A stretch of 64,000 nt of DNA, taken from the NCBI RefSeq assembly GCF_051020765.1, contig NW_027469191.1, positions 248,001 through 312,000 on the forward strand, written 5' to 3'. Under the pieces are notes generated by a model. It saw only the letters and a program-made list of their open reading frames with translations, ran no database searches and had not been told where the DNA came from. The position numbers and the translations under genes are program-made. Origin of the DNA: Lasioglossum baleicum (Eukaryota; Arthropoda; Insecta; Hymenoptera; Halictidae). Each line of letters opens with the position of its first letter. Within the stretch, counting starts at the first letter, position 1. Shown in pieces: positions 38,450 through 51,670 of this stretch.

Positions 38450-38760
38450 CTGCTGTCCAATATTGCCATCAGAGACCGTGTTTCGCGGTACAAATATTAA
38501 AGTACACAATCAAACCGTTGTAGAACGTTATGTATTGTTATGTAGTCAAACTTTTACCGAAGGCCTAAAGTTTCGAGAAGCTAACCAGCAGTATCGAGAC
38601 TATGACAACGTGATTAGTGGGACAAATTACATTCATTTTAATGGCATGCCCCATGAATACTTGTGTGAATTAGAAGGCCGAGGGTCAAACCGTTGGAGAT
38701 CGTTACCAACACCGCTGAGTGTCGAGCTGCGAAATCAATAGCTTCACCCAACTTGTGATT
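38450..38760 (+). repeat. Higher-order copy matching 57810-58120
   Basis: Shared markers are GTTTCGCGGTA, AAAGTACACA, AAGTTTCGAG, CATGCCCCATGAAT (38645 and 58005), TGTGTGAATTAGAAGGCCGA, and GCGAAATCAATAGCTTCACC. The offset is 19360 bp, close to the previous pair, so the two copies run together here for more than 1.5 kb. Confidence 0.85.
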
Positions 38761-41700
38761 CCGAGTGTCAAACCGGGTATTCCGGTTGCAAATGTGCTGA
38801 GCAGTTTTGTCACTTGTCACCTTAATCAACGGTGTCAATATAACAGTGGAAGGTCAAACCATCGGAAAACATTACCAGTTTATATAAAGTCAATCTTTGC
38901 ACAGAATAACTTACCTTCCGTGAACATAGCCCGCTGAATAAAGAGCATAACTTCGTGTACATGGAAGGAAATTAGTTCACATTTTAGTGACGGTACTCTT
39001 AATTTCAAGTGTGAATTAAATGATCGTGGGTGAAGCAGTTCGAGGACAATACTTTCCTTCCTTGAGCGCCGAACGGCCAAGTTAATAGCATCACATATCC
39101 AGAGATTCCGATAGTCACGGCAGGTACTCCGGAGGTAAATACCCCGTACATTACTGGAAATAGACACAATAAATCAGGGATTGAATATTAAGCTGCACGT
39201 CAAACCGCTGTGGGACGATACCTATTGGTATAGCGTCAATCTTGTTACAGAAAACTTACCTCCCGTGAACCTATCCCGCCGTATAGGGTGAGAGTATAAT
39301 TTCGTGCTCAAAGACAGACATTAGTATACATTTTAGTGATGGGCATCATAAGGTCGTATATGAATCAGAAGATAGTGGGTCAAACCGTTCCAGAGCGATA
39401 ACACCATCAATGAGACCCGAACGGCTAAGTAAACAGCTTCACCTCTCCTATGATTCTGAGAGTCAAATCAGGTATTCCGGGAGTAAATCTGCTGTACAGT
39501 ATCGGCATTAAAACCCTACTCCCCTGTATAGATATGAAAGTACAGAGTTACACATTGTGCAACTTTACCTATTGCAATGGAGTCTAATTTTTCACCGAAG
39601 GCCGTACCTTCCGATAAGCTAATTCGCTGTATCAACAGTATATCTTCGTGTTCAGAGGCCAAACTAGTATATATTTTAGTGACGGGCACCTTCGTTTCAT
39701 GCATGAACTACAATGTCGAGTGTCAAACCGTACGAGAATGTTTTCCCCTTCTGTCAGCTTCGAACGACTATGTCAAAGCTTCACCTATCCTGTGATTCCT
39801 TGAGCCAAACAATGTATTCCTGGCATATAGCCCCTGAGTAGTATTGGCCACAGAGACCGTGACGTTTATAGAACTTCATATATTAGTTTAGAGTCAAACT
39901 TCTTACCGATGTGCATACCATCCGAGAAGCCCAACCCGCTGAAGCAAGTGTCTTGCACAGTGTTCAAGGTGGCAAATTTGTAACATTCACTCCGGGAATT
40001 CATGGATTGCCTCTCCGAATATTGGAATACGACAAGCTATGGACTTAGACGTTCGTCTCTCATAGAAGGTGGTAACGTTCTCGAACGGTTTGATACTCGA
40101 TCTTATAAATAATACATGAAATTATGGTGCCCATCATTAAAATGTATACTAATGTGTTACTTTGTACACAAATTTATCCTCTCGATTCGGAGGGTTACAT
40201 TCTCGGCAGGTATGGCTTTCGGTGAAAGGTTTAACTATATGTAAGTAGGTAACGCTCTAAAACGGTATGTCGGACTGCTTTATATTGATTCCGAGTATTA
40301 AGGTGACTATTGCCAGTACGGTACGGGGCACTTACTCTCAGAGTGCCAATTTTGTCTCTCGGGATCCTAGAATACGTGAAGCTATTAACTTAGCCGTTCG
40401 AATCCGAAAAAATGTGGTACCGATCCAGAGTAGTTTGACTGCCGATATTGCCATTCAGACACGAAAATATGGTCTCCGTCAGCTATAATGACTACTATTT
40501 TGTTTCCGTGAGCACTAAGCAGGACACTCGCTAGTTCGATGTTTGGTATAGGTCGATAAGTTATTCGATAGAAGGTTTGAGTTTATACCAGTTGGTAACG
40601 TACTCGAACGGTTTGACGCTCAACTTTAATATCCATACAATGAATAAGTGTGCCTATTGCCAATACTGTTCAACGGATTTTCTGCTGGAATACCTTGTTT
40701 GACTCTCGTAATCACGGGATAGGTGAACCTATTGTCTATGCCGTTCGAATCCCGGCGAGCGTGGTAATGCTCTAGAAAGCTTTGATGCTCGATCTTCTAA
40801 TTCAGACACGAAGTAAAGGGTGCCGGCACTAAAATATATACCAATTTGCTTCCTCGAACACGTAGTTATGCTCTTGATACAGCGCTATAGGCTTCCGGTA
40901 GGGAAGGTCTTCCGTAAAGCGTTTGACATCATATCAATTGATAGCATTCTCAAACGCATTTACGCTCTACATTAATATACGTACCATGGTCTAAGGTAAC
41001 TATTGCAGAACTGTTCAGCGGATCTACGACCGGAGTACCTCACTCGACCCTTGGAAACTTGGAATAAGTGAAACTCTTGACTTAGCTGTTCGTCTCTCAA
41101 AGAATGAAGTAACGTTCTCGAACCGTTTGACACATCCATCTTCTAATTCATACATGATGATAATGAGCCCGTCTCTAAAATGTATACAAATTTCTTCCCC
41201 TGAGCACCAAGTTATACTCTCGACATAATGCGTTAGACTTTCGGAGGGTGAGGGATTCAGTAAAACGTTTGACGTTATTCCAATTATTAACGTTCTCAAA
41301 CGGATTGATTCGGTACCTTAATATTTATACCGTGAAATAGGGTGTCCAATGCCAATACTGTGCATCGGATTTACTCCCGGAATCACCGGATAGGTGAAGT
41401 AATAGACCTAGCCGATCGACTCTCAAAGATGGGGGTAACGATCTCTAACGGTTTGTCACACAATGATTATATATATACATAAAATGGCGGCTTCCGTCCG
41501 CTTAAATGTCAACTAATTTCTTCCCGTGTACAATATGCGAGTCATTTGCTACAGCGTGTTTGGTTCTAGGACGGAATGGTATTCGGTGAAAGAAATGACT
41601 TTATGGGCATGTGTTTTGTTCTCCGTCAGTTTGACTCCTACATTAATACTCATACCGTGATTTGAAGTCTGCATTGGCCAATTCCGGGCAGCGGTGTTTA

Positions 41701-44700
41701 CTCCAGGGATACCTGGTACGACGCTCGGAATCACAGGATACGTGAAGCCATTGACATAACCGTTTGAATCACAAGGAAGGTGGCATCGTTCTCCCTCGAT
41801 CTTCTAATTCATACCTGAAGTTCAGCTGCCCGTCACTAAAATGAATGCCAATTTGTTTCCCGATACACGAAGTTATACTCTCGATACAGCGGGTTAGGTT
41901 CTCGGTTGGTAAGGTCTTTGGTAGGATGTTTGACTTTGTACGAATTTGTAACGTTCTCAATCGGTTTGACGCTCCACTGTAATATCCTATCCGCTTATAA
42001 AGGTGTCCAATGCCAATATAATACGTCGGCTTTACTCCCGATCAACCTGGCTTGACTATCAGAATCACAGGACAGGTGAAACTATTGACTTAGCTGTTCG
42101 ACTCTCAAGGAAGGCGGTGACATTCACGGACGGTTTGTCCTGAATATTCCTATATACGCATGAGAATAATGTGTCCGTCTGCTAGAATGTCTACTAATTT
42201 TATCACCTGAAGACTATGAAACGCAATCGCTGCAGCGATTTTGATTCTCGGAAGGTAAGGTATTGGATAAAACGAATGACATAATTCCAATTGTTAGTGT
42301 TCTCCGTCGGTTCCACTTTCAACCATAATATTCCGGACGTGATTCAAGTTGTCTATTGCCAATACAGTTCAGTGGATTTAATCCCGGAGTACCGTGTTTG
42401 ACTCTCGGAACCACAGGATAGATGAAACTATTGACTTAGATATGTGCAACTCTCAAGAAAGGTGAGAACGTTCTCAAACTGATTGACTCTCGAACTTCTT
42501 ATTCATAATTGAAATTAAGGTGCCCCACCAATAAAATGGGTACTAATTTCATTCTCTGAGCACTATGTTATACTCTCGCATCGGCGGGTTATCATCTCCG
42601 AAGGTTAGGCCATCGGTAAAGTGTTAGACTTAATACTAATTGACAATGCTACCACACACTTTGACGCACTACTTCACTGTTCAAACCGTGAATAAAGGTG
42701 TCTAGTGGCAATAATGTTCAGCAGATTTACTCCAGTGACACCTGGTTTGACACTGCGAATCACTGGATAGGTGATGTTATTGACATAGCCGGTCATCACT
42801 CACAGAAGGTGGTAACGTTGTCGATCGGTTTGACGCCCGATATTCTGATTCGCACATGGAATTAATGGTGCCCGACATTACAATGTATACCAATTAGCTA
42901 CTCTGAAAACGAAGATATACTCTTGACACAGCGGGTTAGAATCTCAGAATTTAAGGGCTGCGGTAATATTTTGACTCTACACCAATACGTAACGATGTAA
43001 AACGGTGTGACTCTGTACATTAACATTAATATGGCGAATTAAGGTGTCTATTGCCAATACTGTACACCGCATTTACTCCTGGAATATCTAATTTGACTCT
43101 CGGTATCTCAGGATAGGTGGAAATATGCACATAGGCGTTCGATTCTCATTGTAGGTGGTATCGTCCTCGAACTGTTTGACACTCGATCTGCGAATTCACA
43201 TATGGAACTTAGGTTGCCGTCACTAAGATACATAATAATTTGCTTCCTTGAACACGAAGTTATACTCACGGTACGGCGGGATAGGTCTTCGCATGGTAAG
43301 GCTTTCGGTAAAAAGTTTGACTGAATAGCAATAAGCGTTCTACAAAGGCTATCTCTGTTCCTTAATATTTATATTGCGAAATAGCGTGGCTAATTTCAAT
43401 ACTGTACTGTGGGATAAGTCGCGGAATACCTGACTGCCTCTAGTAATCGCTGGATAGCTGAAGCTATAGGCGTGTCCAAGCGACTCTCAAAGAAGATCGG
43501 TACGTTGTAGAAAGGTTTGACACCTGGTCTTCTTTGCCATTCATGAAATTAAGGCGCCCATCGCTAAAATGTATACTAATGTGCTTCTCTGAACAAGAAG
43601 TTGTACTCTCGATACAGCGTTTTTGGGTCTCGGATGGTGGGGCCGTCGGTAAAATGTTTGACACTATATCAATAAGTGACACTCTATAACAGTCAGACTA
43701 TGTACGTTAATATTTATATCGTGAACGTCGATGCCTATTGCCAATACTGTACTGCGTTTTGAATCACGGAATACCTGCTTTTACTCTTGGTATAACAGGA
43801 CAAGTGAAGCTATTGGCTTAGCTGTGCCACTTTCAAGAAAGGTGGCAATGTTCTCCAACGGCTTGTCTCCCGATTTTGCTACTCAGGCATGAAAATAATG
43901 TGTCCCTATTCCAAGATGTCTACTGATTTCTTTGTGCGCAGACAGTGAATAACACACTCCCTGCAACGGGTTGGTTGCTCGGAAGGCAAGGTATTGATCA
44001 TAAAGAATGACTTTATACCATTTTGTAATATTGTCCGGCGGTTTGGCTGTCATCCTGAACATTAATGCAGCGAATTAAGGTGTCTATTGCCAATTCTGTT
44101 CAGTGTATTTAATCACGGCATACCAGGTACACGCTCGCTATCACAGGATAGGTGAAGCTATTGACTTGCTTGTGCGACTCTCAAGAAAGGTTTGCCCCTC
44201 GATCATCTTATTCATACATGAAATTAAGCTGCCCGTCACTATAATCTGTACTTACTTGTTCCTCTGAACAGCATGTTATAATCTCGGTTCACCGTGTTAG
44301 CCTTTCGCATGGTAATCTGTTCAGTAAAGCGTTCAGTAAACGATTATACAAATTTGTAACGCTCTCAAACCGGTTGACGCTATACACTAATATCCATACC
44401 GTGAAATATGGTGCCTACTGTCAATACGGTTCGGAGGATTTACTTCCAGAGTGCCTGGTTTAACTCTCGGAACCAAGGGATACGTGAAGCTATTGACTTA
44501 GCCGTTCGACTCACAAAGACGTGGGTAAAATTCTGAAATGGTTTGACTGTCGTTTTGATATTCATTCATGAAAATTACGTGACCGACAGCTACTATATGT
44601 AGTGATCCATTTCCGTGAACATTGAGCACGGCACTCGCTAAAGCATGCTATTTTCTCGTACAATACTGTATTCGGTAAAAAGAATGACTTCATATGAATT

Positions 44701-47700
44701 AGTAACGTTCTCCAGCGGTTTCACACTTGATTATCGTATTCATACTTGAAATTAAGGTGCCCCGCACTACAATGTGTACTAATTTGTATTTGTGAACACG
44801 AGGTTACTCTCTCGATACAGCGAGGTACGTACGTGGAAAGTAAGGTCTTCGGTAAAACCTTTCACAGTATAGCAATTGAATACGTAGTCGAAGGGATTGT
44901 TTCCCTACTTTGATATTCATACCGTGAAGTGAAGCGTTTATTGTCAATACTGTTCATCGAATATACTGACGGAATTACTTGTTTGGCTCTTGGAATTTGG
45001 CTCAGGGTACGTGAAGATATAGCCTTAGCTATGTGACTCGCAACAAAGGTGTAAACGTTGTTGGAAGGTTTTACTATCGATTTTCCTATTCATACTGGAA
45101 ATTAAGGTGCATATCACTAAAATGTATACTAGTTTTCTTCTCTGCACGCAAATTAATACTCTCGATACAACGGGATATGTTCTCCAAAGGTAAGGCCTTC
45201 GGTAAAAAGTTTGACAGTGTACCAATATGTAACGTTCTACATCGGTGTGACGTACCGTATTAATATATAATCCGCGAATTAAGGCATCTAATGCAAATAC
45301 TGTACAGTGCATTTTTTCACGAAATCACTAGTTTGACTTTCGGAATCGCTGGATGTATGAAGCTATAGACAAAGCCCTTCAAATCTCAAAGAATGTGGCA
45401 ACTTTGTCGAACAGTTTGACGATGGATCTTCATATTTATAATGAAATTATGGTCCCCGTCACAAAATTGTTCACTAATTTCTTCCTCTGAACACGACGTT
45501 ATATTCTCGGTTCTGCATGGTACCGTCTCCGACGGTTGGGCTATCGGTAAGATGTTTGACTCTATAGCAATAGGTAACGCTCTACATCGGCACGACTGGC
45601 TGATTCTATATTCAAACCGTGAACTAAGGCGTCTATTGCCAATACTGTTCAGTGTATTTACTCCACATATACCTGGTTTGTCTATCGGAATAACAGGATC
45701 GGTAAAGGAACTCACTTAGCTGTGAGACACTCAAAGGTGGTGATAACGTTCTCGAACGGTTTGACTCGCGATCTCCTTATTCATCCACGAGATTAAGGTA
45801 TCCGTCGCTAAAGTGAATACAAATTTTCTTCGATATGCACGTAGTTATACTCTCGATACTCCTGATTTGAATCGCGAAAAGTAAGGTGTCCGGGAAGTTG
45901 TTTGTCGTCATACCAATTGGTAAAGTTCTCCTACGGTTTACCGCTCTACTTTCATATTCATACCACAAATTAAGGTTGTCTATTGCCAATACTCTTCATC
46001 AGATTATTCCCGGAGTACACGGTTCGACCCTGGAAATCACTGGATATGAGAAGCTATGGACACAGCCGCCCGACTCTCAAGGCTGGCGGTAACGTTCTGG
46101 AACGATTTGACACTTTATCCAGTTATTCATACACGGAAGTAAGTTGCACAACACTAAGATGTATAATACTCTGTCTCTCTAAAGGCTAATTTATACACTC
46201 GATGCAGCGGGTTAGCTTCTTGGAAGTTAATGCCTTCGGTAGAAAGCTTGACTGTATACCATCTAGTTATGTTCTCCAATGATTTGACTACCTACTTTAA
46301 TATTCATAACTTAATTTAAGGTGCCTATTGCCTATACTGTACAGCGGATTCACTCCCGGAATACCGGGTTCCAAGCTCGTAATCACAGGATAGGTGAAGC
46401 CAATGACTTAGCTGTGCGAATCTAATAGAAATTTGTAAAGTTCTGGACCAGCATGCATATCGATCTTATTTATACATGAAATGACGGTGCCAGTCACTAA
46501 AAGGAATAACAGGTTATGTTTTATAACACGAATTTAGGCAATTGATACAGCAGGTTGAGGTATCCGAGGGTAAGGTCATCGATATAAAGTTTGACGCTAC
46601 AGAAATATGTAACGTTCGTCAATAATTTGACTATGCATTATAATATTTGTTCCGTGAATTACCGCGGATACTGGTAATATCGTTCTGTGGATTCGCTCCA
46701 GGAGTACGTGTTCTGACTCTCGGAATGACATGATATGAGTATCTACAGATTTAGCAGTTGGACAATAGAAGAAGGTGGAAACGTTCCCGCGCCGTTTGTC
46801 CCTCAATCCTTCTATTCGTATATGCAAATAAGGTGTCCGTGTACCAAACTTTCTACTAATTTGTACCGGTGAACGCTGAGCAAGCCAAACGCTAAAGCGG
46901 GATGGGATCTCGTAAGGAAAGTCCTGCGGTAAAATGTTGGATTCTGATCCAATTCGTTATGTTCTACAACGGTTCTACTCTGCACAATAATATTTATACC
47001 TTGAGGTATGGCGAATAACTCTATTACTGTACAGCGGATTTACTCCCAGAATACCTGGTTTGACTTTCGGAGCAAAGCATATGTAAAGTATTGCCCTAGC
47101 ATTTCGACTCCCAAAGAAGGTGGTAACTTTCTCTAACGGTTTGACTCTCGATTTTGATATTTGTACCTGAAAGTGTGCTGTACGACTGCAAGAATTACTA
47201 CTAATATGTTTCCGTGAACAATAAGTAACACTCTGGCTACAGCGGTTTATGTCCCCTTAAGATATGGTATTCGGTAAGAATACGGACTCTATACGAATAT
47301 GTAAACTGCTCTGATGGTTTGAATCCATACTTCATTATTCATAACATGAATTAGGGTGTATGATGCAAAACATTTCAGCGGATTTATTCGCGGAATTCTT
47401 CGTTTGACTCTCGGAATCAGGGATCAGATGAAGCTATTGACTCAGCAGTTCGAATCCAAAAGAAGGTGTTAACGTTCTCGAACGGTAGAGCCCTTGATTT
47501 TCTAATTCATACATGAATTTAATGTGCTGGTCGCTAACACGTATACTAATTCGTCCCGCTGTACACGGTGTTATACTGTCGATACTGCGGGACTGATTCA
47601 CCGTAGGTGCTGCTTCCGGTAACAGTTTGACTCAATACAGGTTGATAACGTTCTCAAATGGTATGGCGATCTGGTTTAATATTCAAGCCGCGATATATGT

Positions 47701-47969
47701 TATCTATTGCGAATGCTGTGCAGAGTATTTACTCCCGGAATATCTCGTTCGACTGTATGAATCATAGGATGTATGAAGCTGTTGACTTAACCGTTTGAAT
47801 CTCAGAGAAGGAGGTAACTTTGTCGAATGGACTGACCTCTGAACTTCTTATTCATAGTGAATTTAAGGCCCCAGTCGCTATAATGTTTACTAATTTGATC
47901 CTTTGAACTCGATGTTATACTCCCGATGAAGCGGGTGAGTTTCGCGGAAGCGATGGCCTACCGGTAAAA

Positions 47970-48035
47970 CGGACTGAAGTTAACGTGCCCGTCACTAGAA
48001 TGAATACTACTTTCTTTCTCTGAACACGAAGATAT
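47970..48035 (-). repeat. Truncated family A unit (~106 bp interval)
   Basis: The anchors ATACTCCCGATGAAGCGG (about 47929) and ATACTCTCGATACTGCTGG (about 48035) are only about 106 bp apart. At about 47980 the sequence passes from CGGTAAAAC directly to CTGAAGTTAACGTGCCCGTC of the next unit. About 240 bp is missing. Confidence 0.7.
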
Positions 48036-48639
48036 ACTCTCGATACTGCTGGTTCGCTTCTCAGAAGGTAGGTCTATCGGTAAAGTGTTTGATTCTATAC
48101 CAACAGGTAACGTTCTTTAACGGTTTGACGGTCTGCTATTGTATTCAAACCGTGTGTTACGGTGCCTATTGTCAGTAGTGTTCAGCAGATTCACTCCAGG
48201 CTACAACTGCTCTTATTTTGGGATGCACAGGATATGTTAAGTTATTGACTTAGCCGTTCCATTCCCAAAGAAGGTGGTAGCGTTCCCGAATTGCATGACT
48301 GTCGATTTTTCTATTTATACATGGATATAGAGCTTCCTTCTGCTAAAATGACTACTAATTTGTTTCCGTGATCACTAAACATAACACTCGCTACTGCGGG
48401 TTAGATACTTGGACGGTAAGGCCTTCGGTAAATTGTTTCACCCTATACCAATGGGTAACGGTTAGCAATGGGTTGACGGTCTGCTTTAATATTCATACCG
48501 TGCATTGATGTGTATACTTCCATTACGCTTCAGCGTATTTACGCCCGGAATACCTAGTTCGACGCTCTGAATCGCAGGACGTTTGACGCTATTGATACAG
48601 CCGTTCGCCTTTCTACCAAGTTGGACAGGTTCCCGATCT

Positions 48640-49190
48640 GTTTGACACTCGACGTTCTAATTCATGCAGGATATTGAGGAGACCATCCATAAAATGGATA
48701 CTACTTGGCTTCTCTGAACACAAAGTTATACTCTCTAAACGGCGTGTTACCTTCTCGGAAGGTAAGGCCTTCGGCCAAAAGTGTGATACTATACCATTTA
48801 GTAACGTTCAACGACGGTTTAACTCGGGACGTTAATAATTACAGCGTTAAATATGGTGTATTATGCCAATACTATGCATCGGAATGACTCCCAGAATAAC
48901 TGGCTTGACTCTCGGAATTCCAGGATAGGTGAAGCTATTGATTTAGTGGTTCGACTCTCAACGAAGTTGGTCAGGTTCCCGATGCGTTTGACACTCAACC
49001 TTATAATTAATACAAGAAATTAAGGCGGCAGTCGCTGATATGGATACAACTTGGCTTCACTGAACACGAAGTTATACTCTCTCTCCGGCGTGTTATCTTC
49101 TCGCAATGTAAGGCCATCGGCAAAAAGTCAGATTCCATACCAATATGTAACGGTCTACAACGGCTTGGCACAGTGCTGTAATACCCATAT
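48640..49190 (-). repeat. Two adjacent closely related family A units
   Basis: Successive units share private variants at an offset of 346 bp: CAGGTTCCCGAT, GGATAC.ACTTGGCTTC (ACTTGGC at 48703 and 49049), ATACTCTCT in place of ATACTCTCGA, and CGGCGTGTTA. This indicates a more recent single-unit duplication than the surrounding array. Confidence 0.72.
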
Positions 49191-51104
49191 CGTGATTTAG
49201 GCTGTCTATTTACAATGCTGCTCTGCATATTTACTGCTGGAATATCAGATTTGCCTCTCGGAATCAGAGGAGACGCGCAGAAATTGACTTAAATGTGCGA
49301 CCTTCAAGGAAGGTGATAACGATATCGTTCGGTTTGACACTCGATCTTCTAATTCATACATGAAATTCAGGTATCAGACACCAAAATGTATATTAATGTG
49401 GTTCTCCGATCACGTAGATATGCTCTCGATATAATGCGTTATGCTCGCGGAGGATAACGGATTCAGTAAGCTGTTTGATCCTGTTCCAATTGGTAACGTT
49501 CTCAAACGGATTGATGCTGTACCTTAATATTTAAACTGTGAAAGAGGGAGTCTAATGCCAATACTGTTCAGCGGACTTACTCTCGGATTACGTGGTTTGC
49601 CTCTCGGAATCACAGGGTAGGTGAAGCTATTGAAACAGTAGTACGACTCTAGAAGAAGGAGGTCACGTTCTCGCACAGTTTGACCATCGACATTCTAATT
49701 CATGCTTGAATATCAGGTGCTGTCAGTAAATTGTATACCAATGTGATTCTCTAAACACGTAGCTGTACTTTCGATATAGCGGGTCAGCTTCTCGGACGGG
49801 AAGGGATTCGGTAAAACGTTTGACATTATAGCAACAGGTATAGTTCTCAAACGGTTTGATGTTCTGCTTTACTATTCAAACCATGAGTTAAGGTGTCTTT
49901 TGTCAATACACTTCCAGAAAGTTACCACCTCCTTTGCTAGTCGAACGGCTGAGTTAATAGCTTCACCTACAGTTCCGTGGGTCAAGCCTGGAAATACAGG
50001 AGTAAATCCGCTGATGATAACTGGCAATTGACCCCACAATTTGCGGTATTAAGATTAATGTAAGGAGAGAAACCGTCGGAGAACATTACCAATTCGTATA
50101 GTGTCATTCCTTTTTTGAATACCTTACCTTCCTATATCCAATCCTGGTGTAGCGAGTGCCCTACTTAATGTAAACAAAATCAGATTGGAAGGCATTTCAG
50201 GGGCTGGACACCACATGCTCGTGTACTAATGTCAATAACGATAGTCAATGCGTTAGAGAACGTTACCACCTTCTTTGAGCTTCCTACGGCTAAGTAATTA
50301 GCTTCACATATCCAGTGATTCCGAAAGTCAAACAGGTATTGCGGGAGTAGATATGCAGTACTGTATTGGCAACAGACACCTTAATTCTCGGATTGAAAAT
50401 TAAAATACAGCGTCTCACTGTTTGACAACACAACCAATTGGTACAAAAGTCAAAAGTCTTACAGAGGACCTTACCTTCCGCGATGGGCACCCGTGACGTC
50501 GAGAGCATAATTTCCTGTTCAGAGAGGGAAATTTGTAACAATTTCAGCGACGGGCACCATATTTTCATTTACGAATTGGAAAATCATATGTCAACTCATT
50601 CGAGATCGTTACCACCTCCTTTTAGAGTCGAATCGCTGAGTCAACAGCTTCACCCATAGTTGAGATTTCAAGCGTCAAGTCTGGTATTTCAGGATTAAAT
50701 CCGCTGAGCAGTATTGGCGATAGAATCATTAATTCAAAGCATGAATATTAATGTAGAGAGTCAAACCGACAGAGAACATTACCAATGGGCATAATGTCAT
50801 TCCTTTTACAGAATACCATACCTTCAGAAAACCTAATCCGCTGTAGCTAGTGTCCCACGTAATGTGCACGGAAACAATTTGGCAGAACTGTTAGCGGACG
50901 AACGCCAAATATTTGAGTATAAATATCATCATCGATGGTCACACAGTTCGAAGGCGTTCCTACATTCAGTGAAAGACGAACTGCTAAGTCAATAGCTTCA
51001 CCTATCCTGCGATTCCGAAAGCAAAACGATATATCCCTGGAGTAAATGCGCTATACAGTATTAGCAATAGATACCTTAATTAGCGGATTGAATATTAAAA
51101 TACA

Positions 51105-51670
51105 GCGTCCAACCATTTGAGAACTTTACCTACTCGTATAGAGTCAAACTTTTACCGAAGTCTTCGCCTTCCCAGATGCCTAGATTGGTGAAGGGAGTGT
51201 TTCGCGGAATTTTCGCGGAAACAAATTAGTAGATACTTTATCAGACGACACATTGTTTCCGTGTAAGGATAGCATAAACGAGAGAGGGGTCGGCGGAGGA
51301 CGATGTCACCTTCTTTGGGAGTCGAAGACCTTCGTCAATAGCATCACCTATCCTATGATTCCGAGAATCTATCCAGGTATTCCAAGAGTAAATTCCCAGC
51401 GCAGTATAGGAAAGAGACACCTTACCTCACGGTATGAATATCAGTGCAGAGCACCAAACAGTGTGTGAACGTTACCAGTTGGTATAAAGTCAAACGTTTT
51501 ACCACAGACAATAACTTCCGAGAACCTAAGCCGCTGTATCGATAGTCTAAATTGGTGTTCAGGGAAGCAAGCTACTATTTCTTATAGTGCCGTGCACCTT
51601 AATTTCACGTATGAATAAGAATATCCAGATTCAAATCGTTGGAGGCCGTTACAACCCTCTTAGAGAGTCG
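51105..51670 (+). repeat. Higher-order copy matching 35820-36400
   Basis: The right-hand partner at +15281 bp. It carries the same CCCAGATGCCTAGAT, TTTCGCGGAA and GACCTTCGTCAATAGCATCA variants in the same order. Confidence 0.87.

Larger units (their letters stand above)
31262..39986 (+). repeat. Family A satellite array, + orientation (block 5)
   Basis: About 25 units. The array starts in mid-a1 with CATCCTGTGATGCCGAAA and ends near 39986 within an a2 half, after GCAAATTTGTAACATT. It shares specific variants with both other large + blocks: to the left at about 12 kb offset, and to the right at 15.3 to 19.4 kb. A recurring a2 variant with GGCCGTC..GTGTAGGGTTA and CAGAACGCC is seen at 33398 and 37202, and in block 7. 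No gene is visible. Confidence 0.91.
39987..49909 (-). repeat. Family A satellite array, - orientation (block 6)
   Basis: About 28-29 units in reverse complement, from CACTCCGGGAATTCATGG near 39988 to TGTCTTTTGTCAATAC at 49909. It is rich in the variant unit with GTCTGCTAAAATGTCTAC and GTGAACAATAAG..AACACTCGCTA (40480, 41500, 42180, 43900, 44580, 46850, 47200, 48345). It holds a heavily truncated unit near 47980, a close tandem pair at 48640-49190, and a pair of distant relatives at 41225 and 49431. The region near 47150 also matches 12800 in block 2. No gene is visible. Confidence 0.9.
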
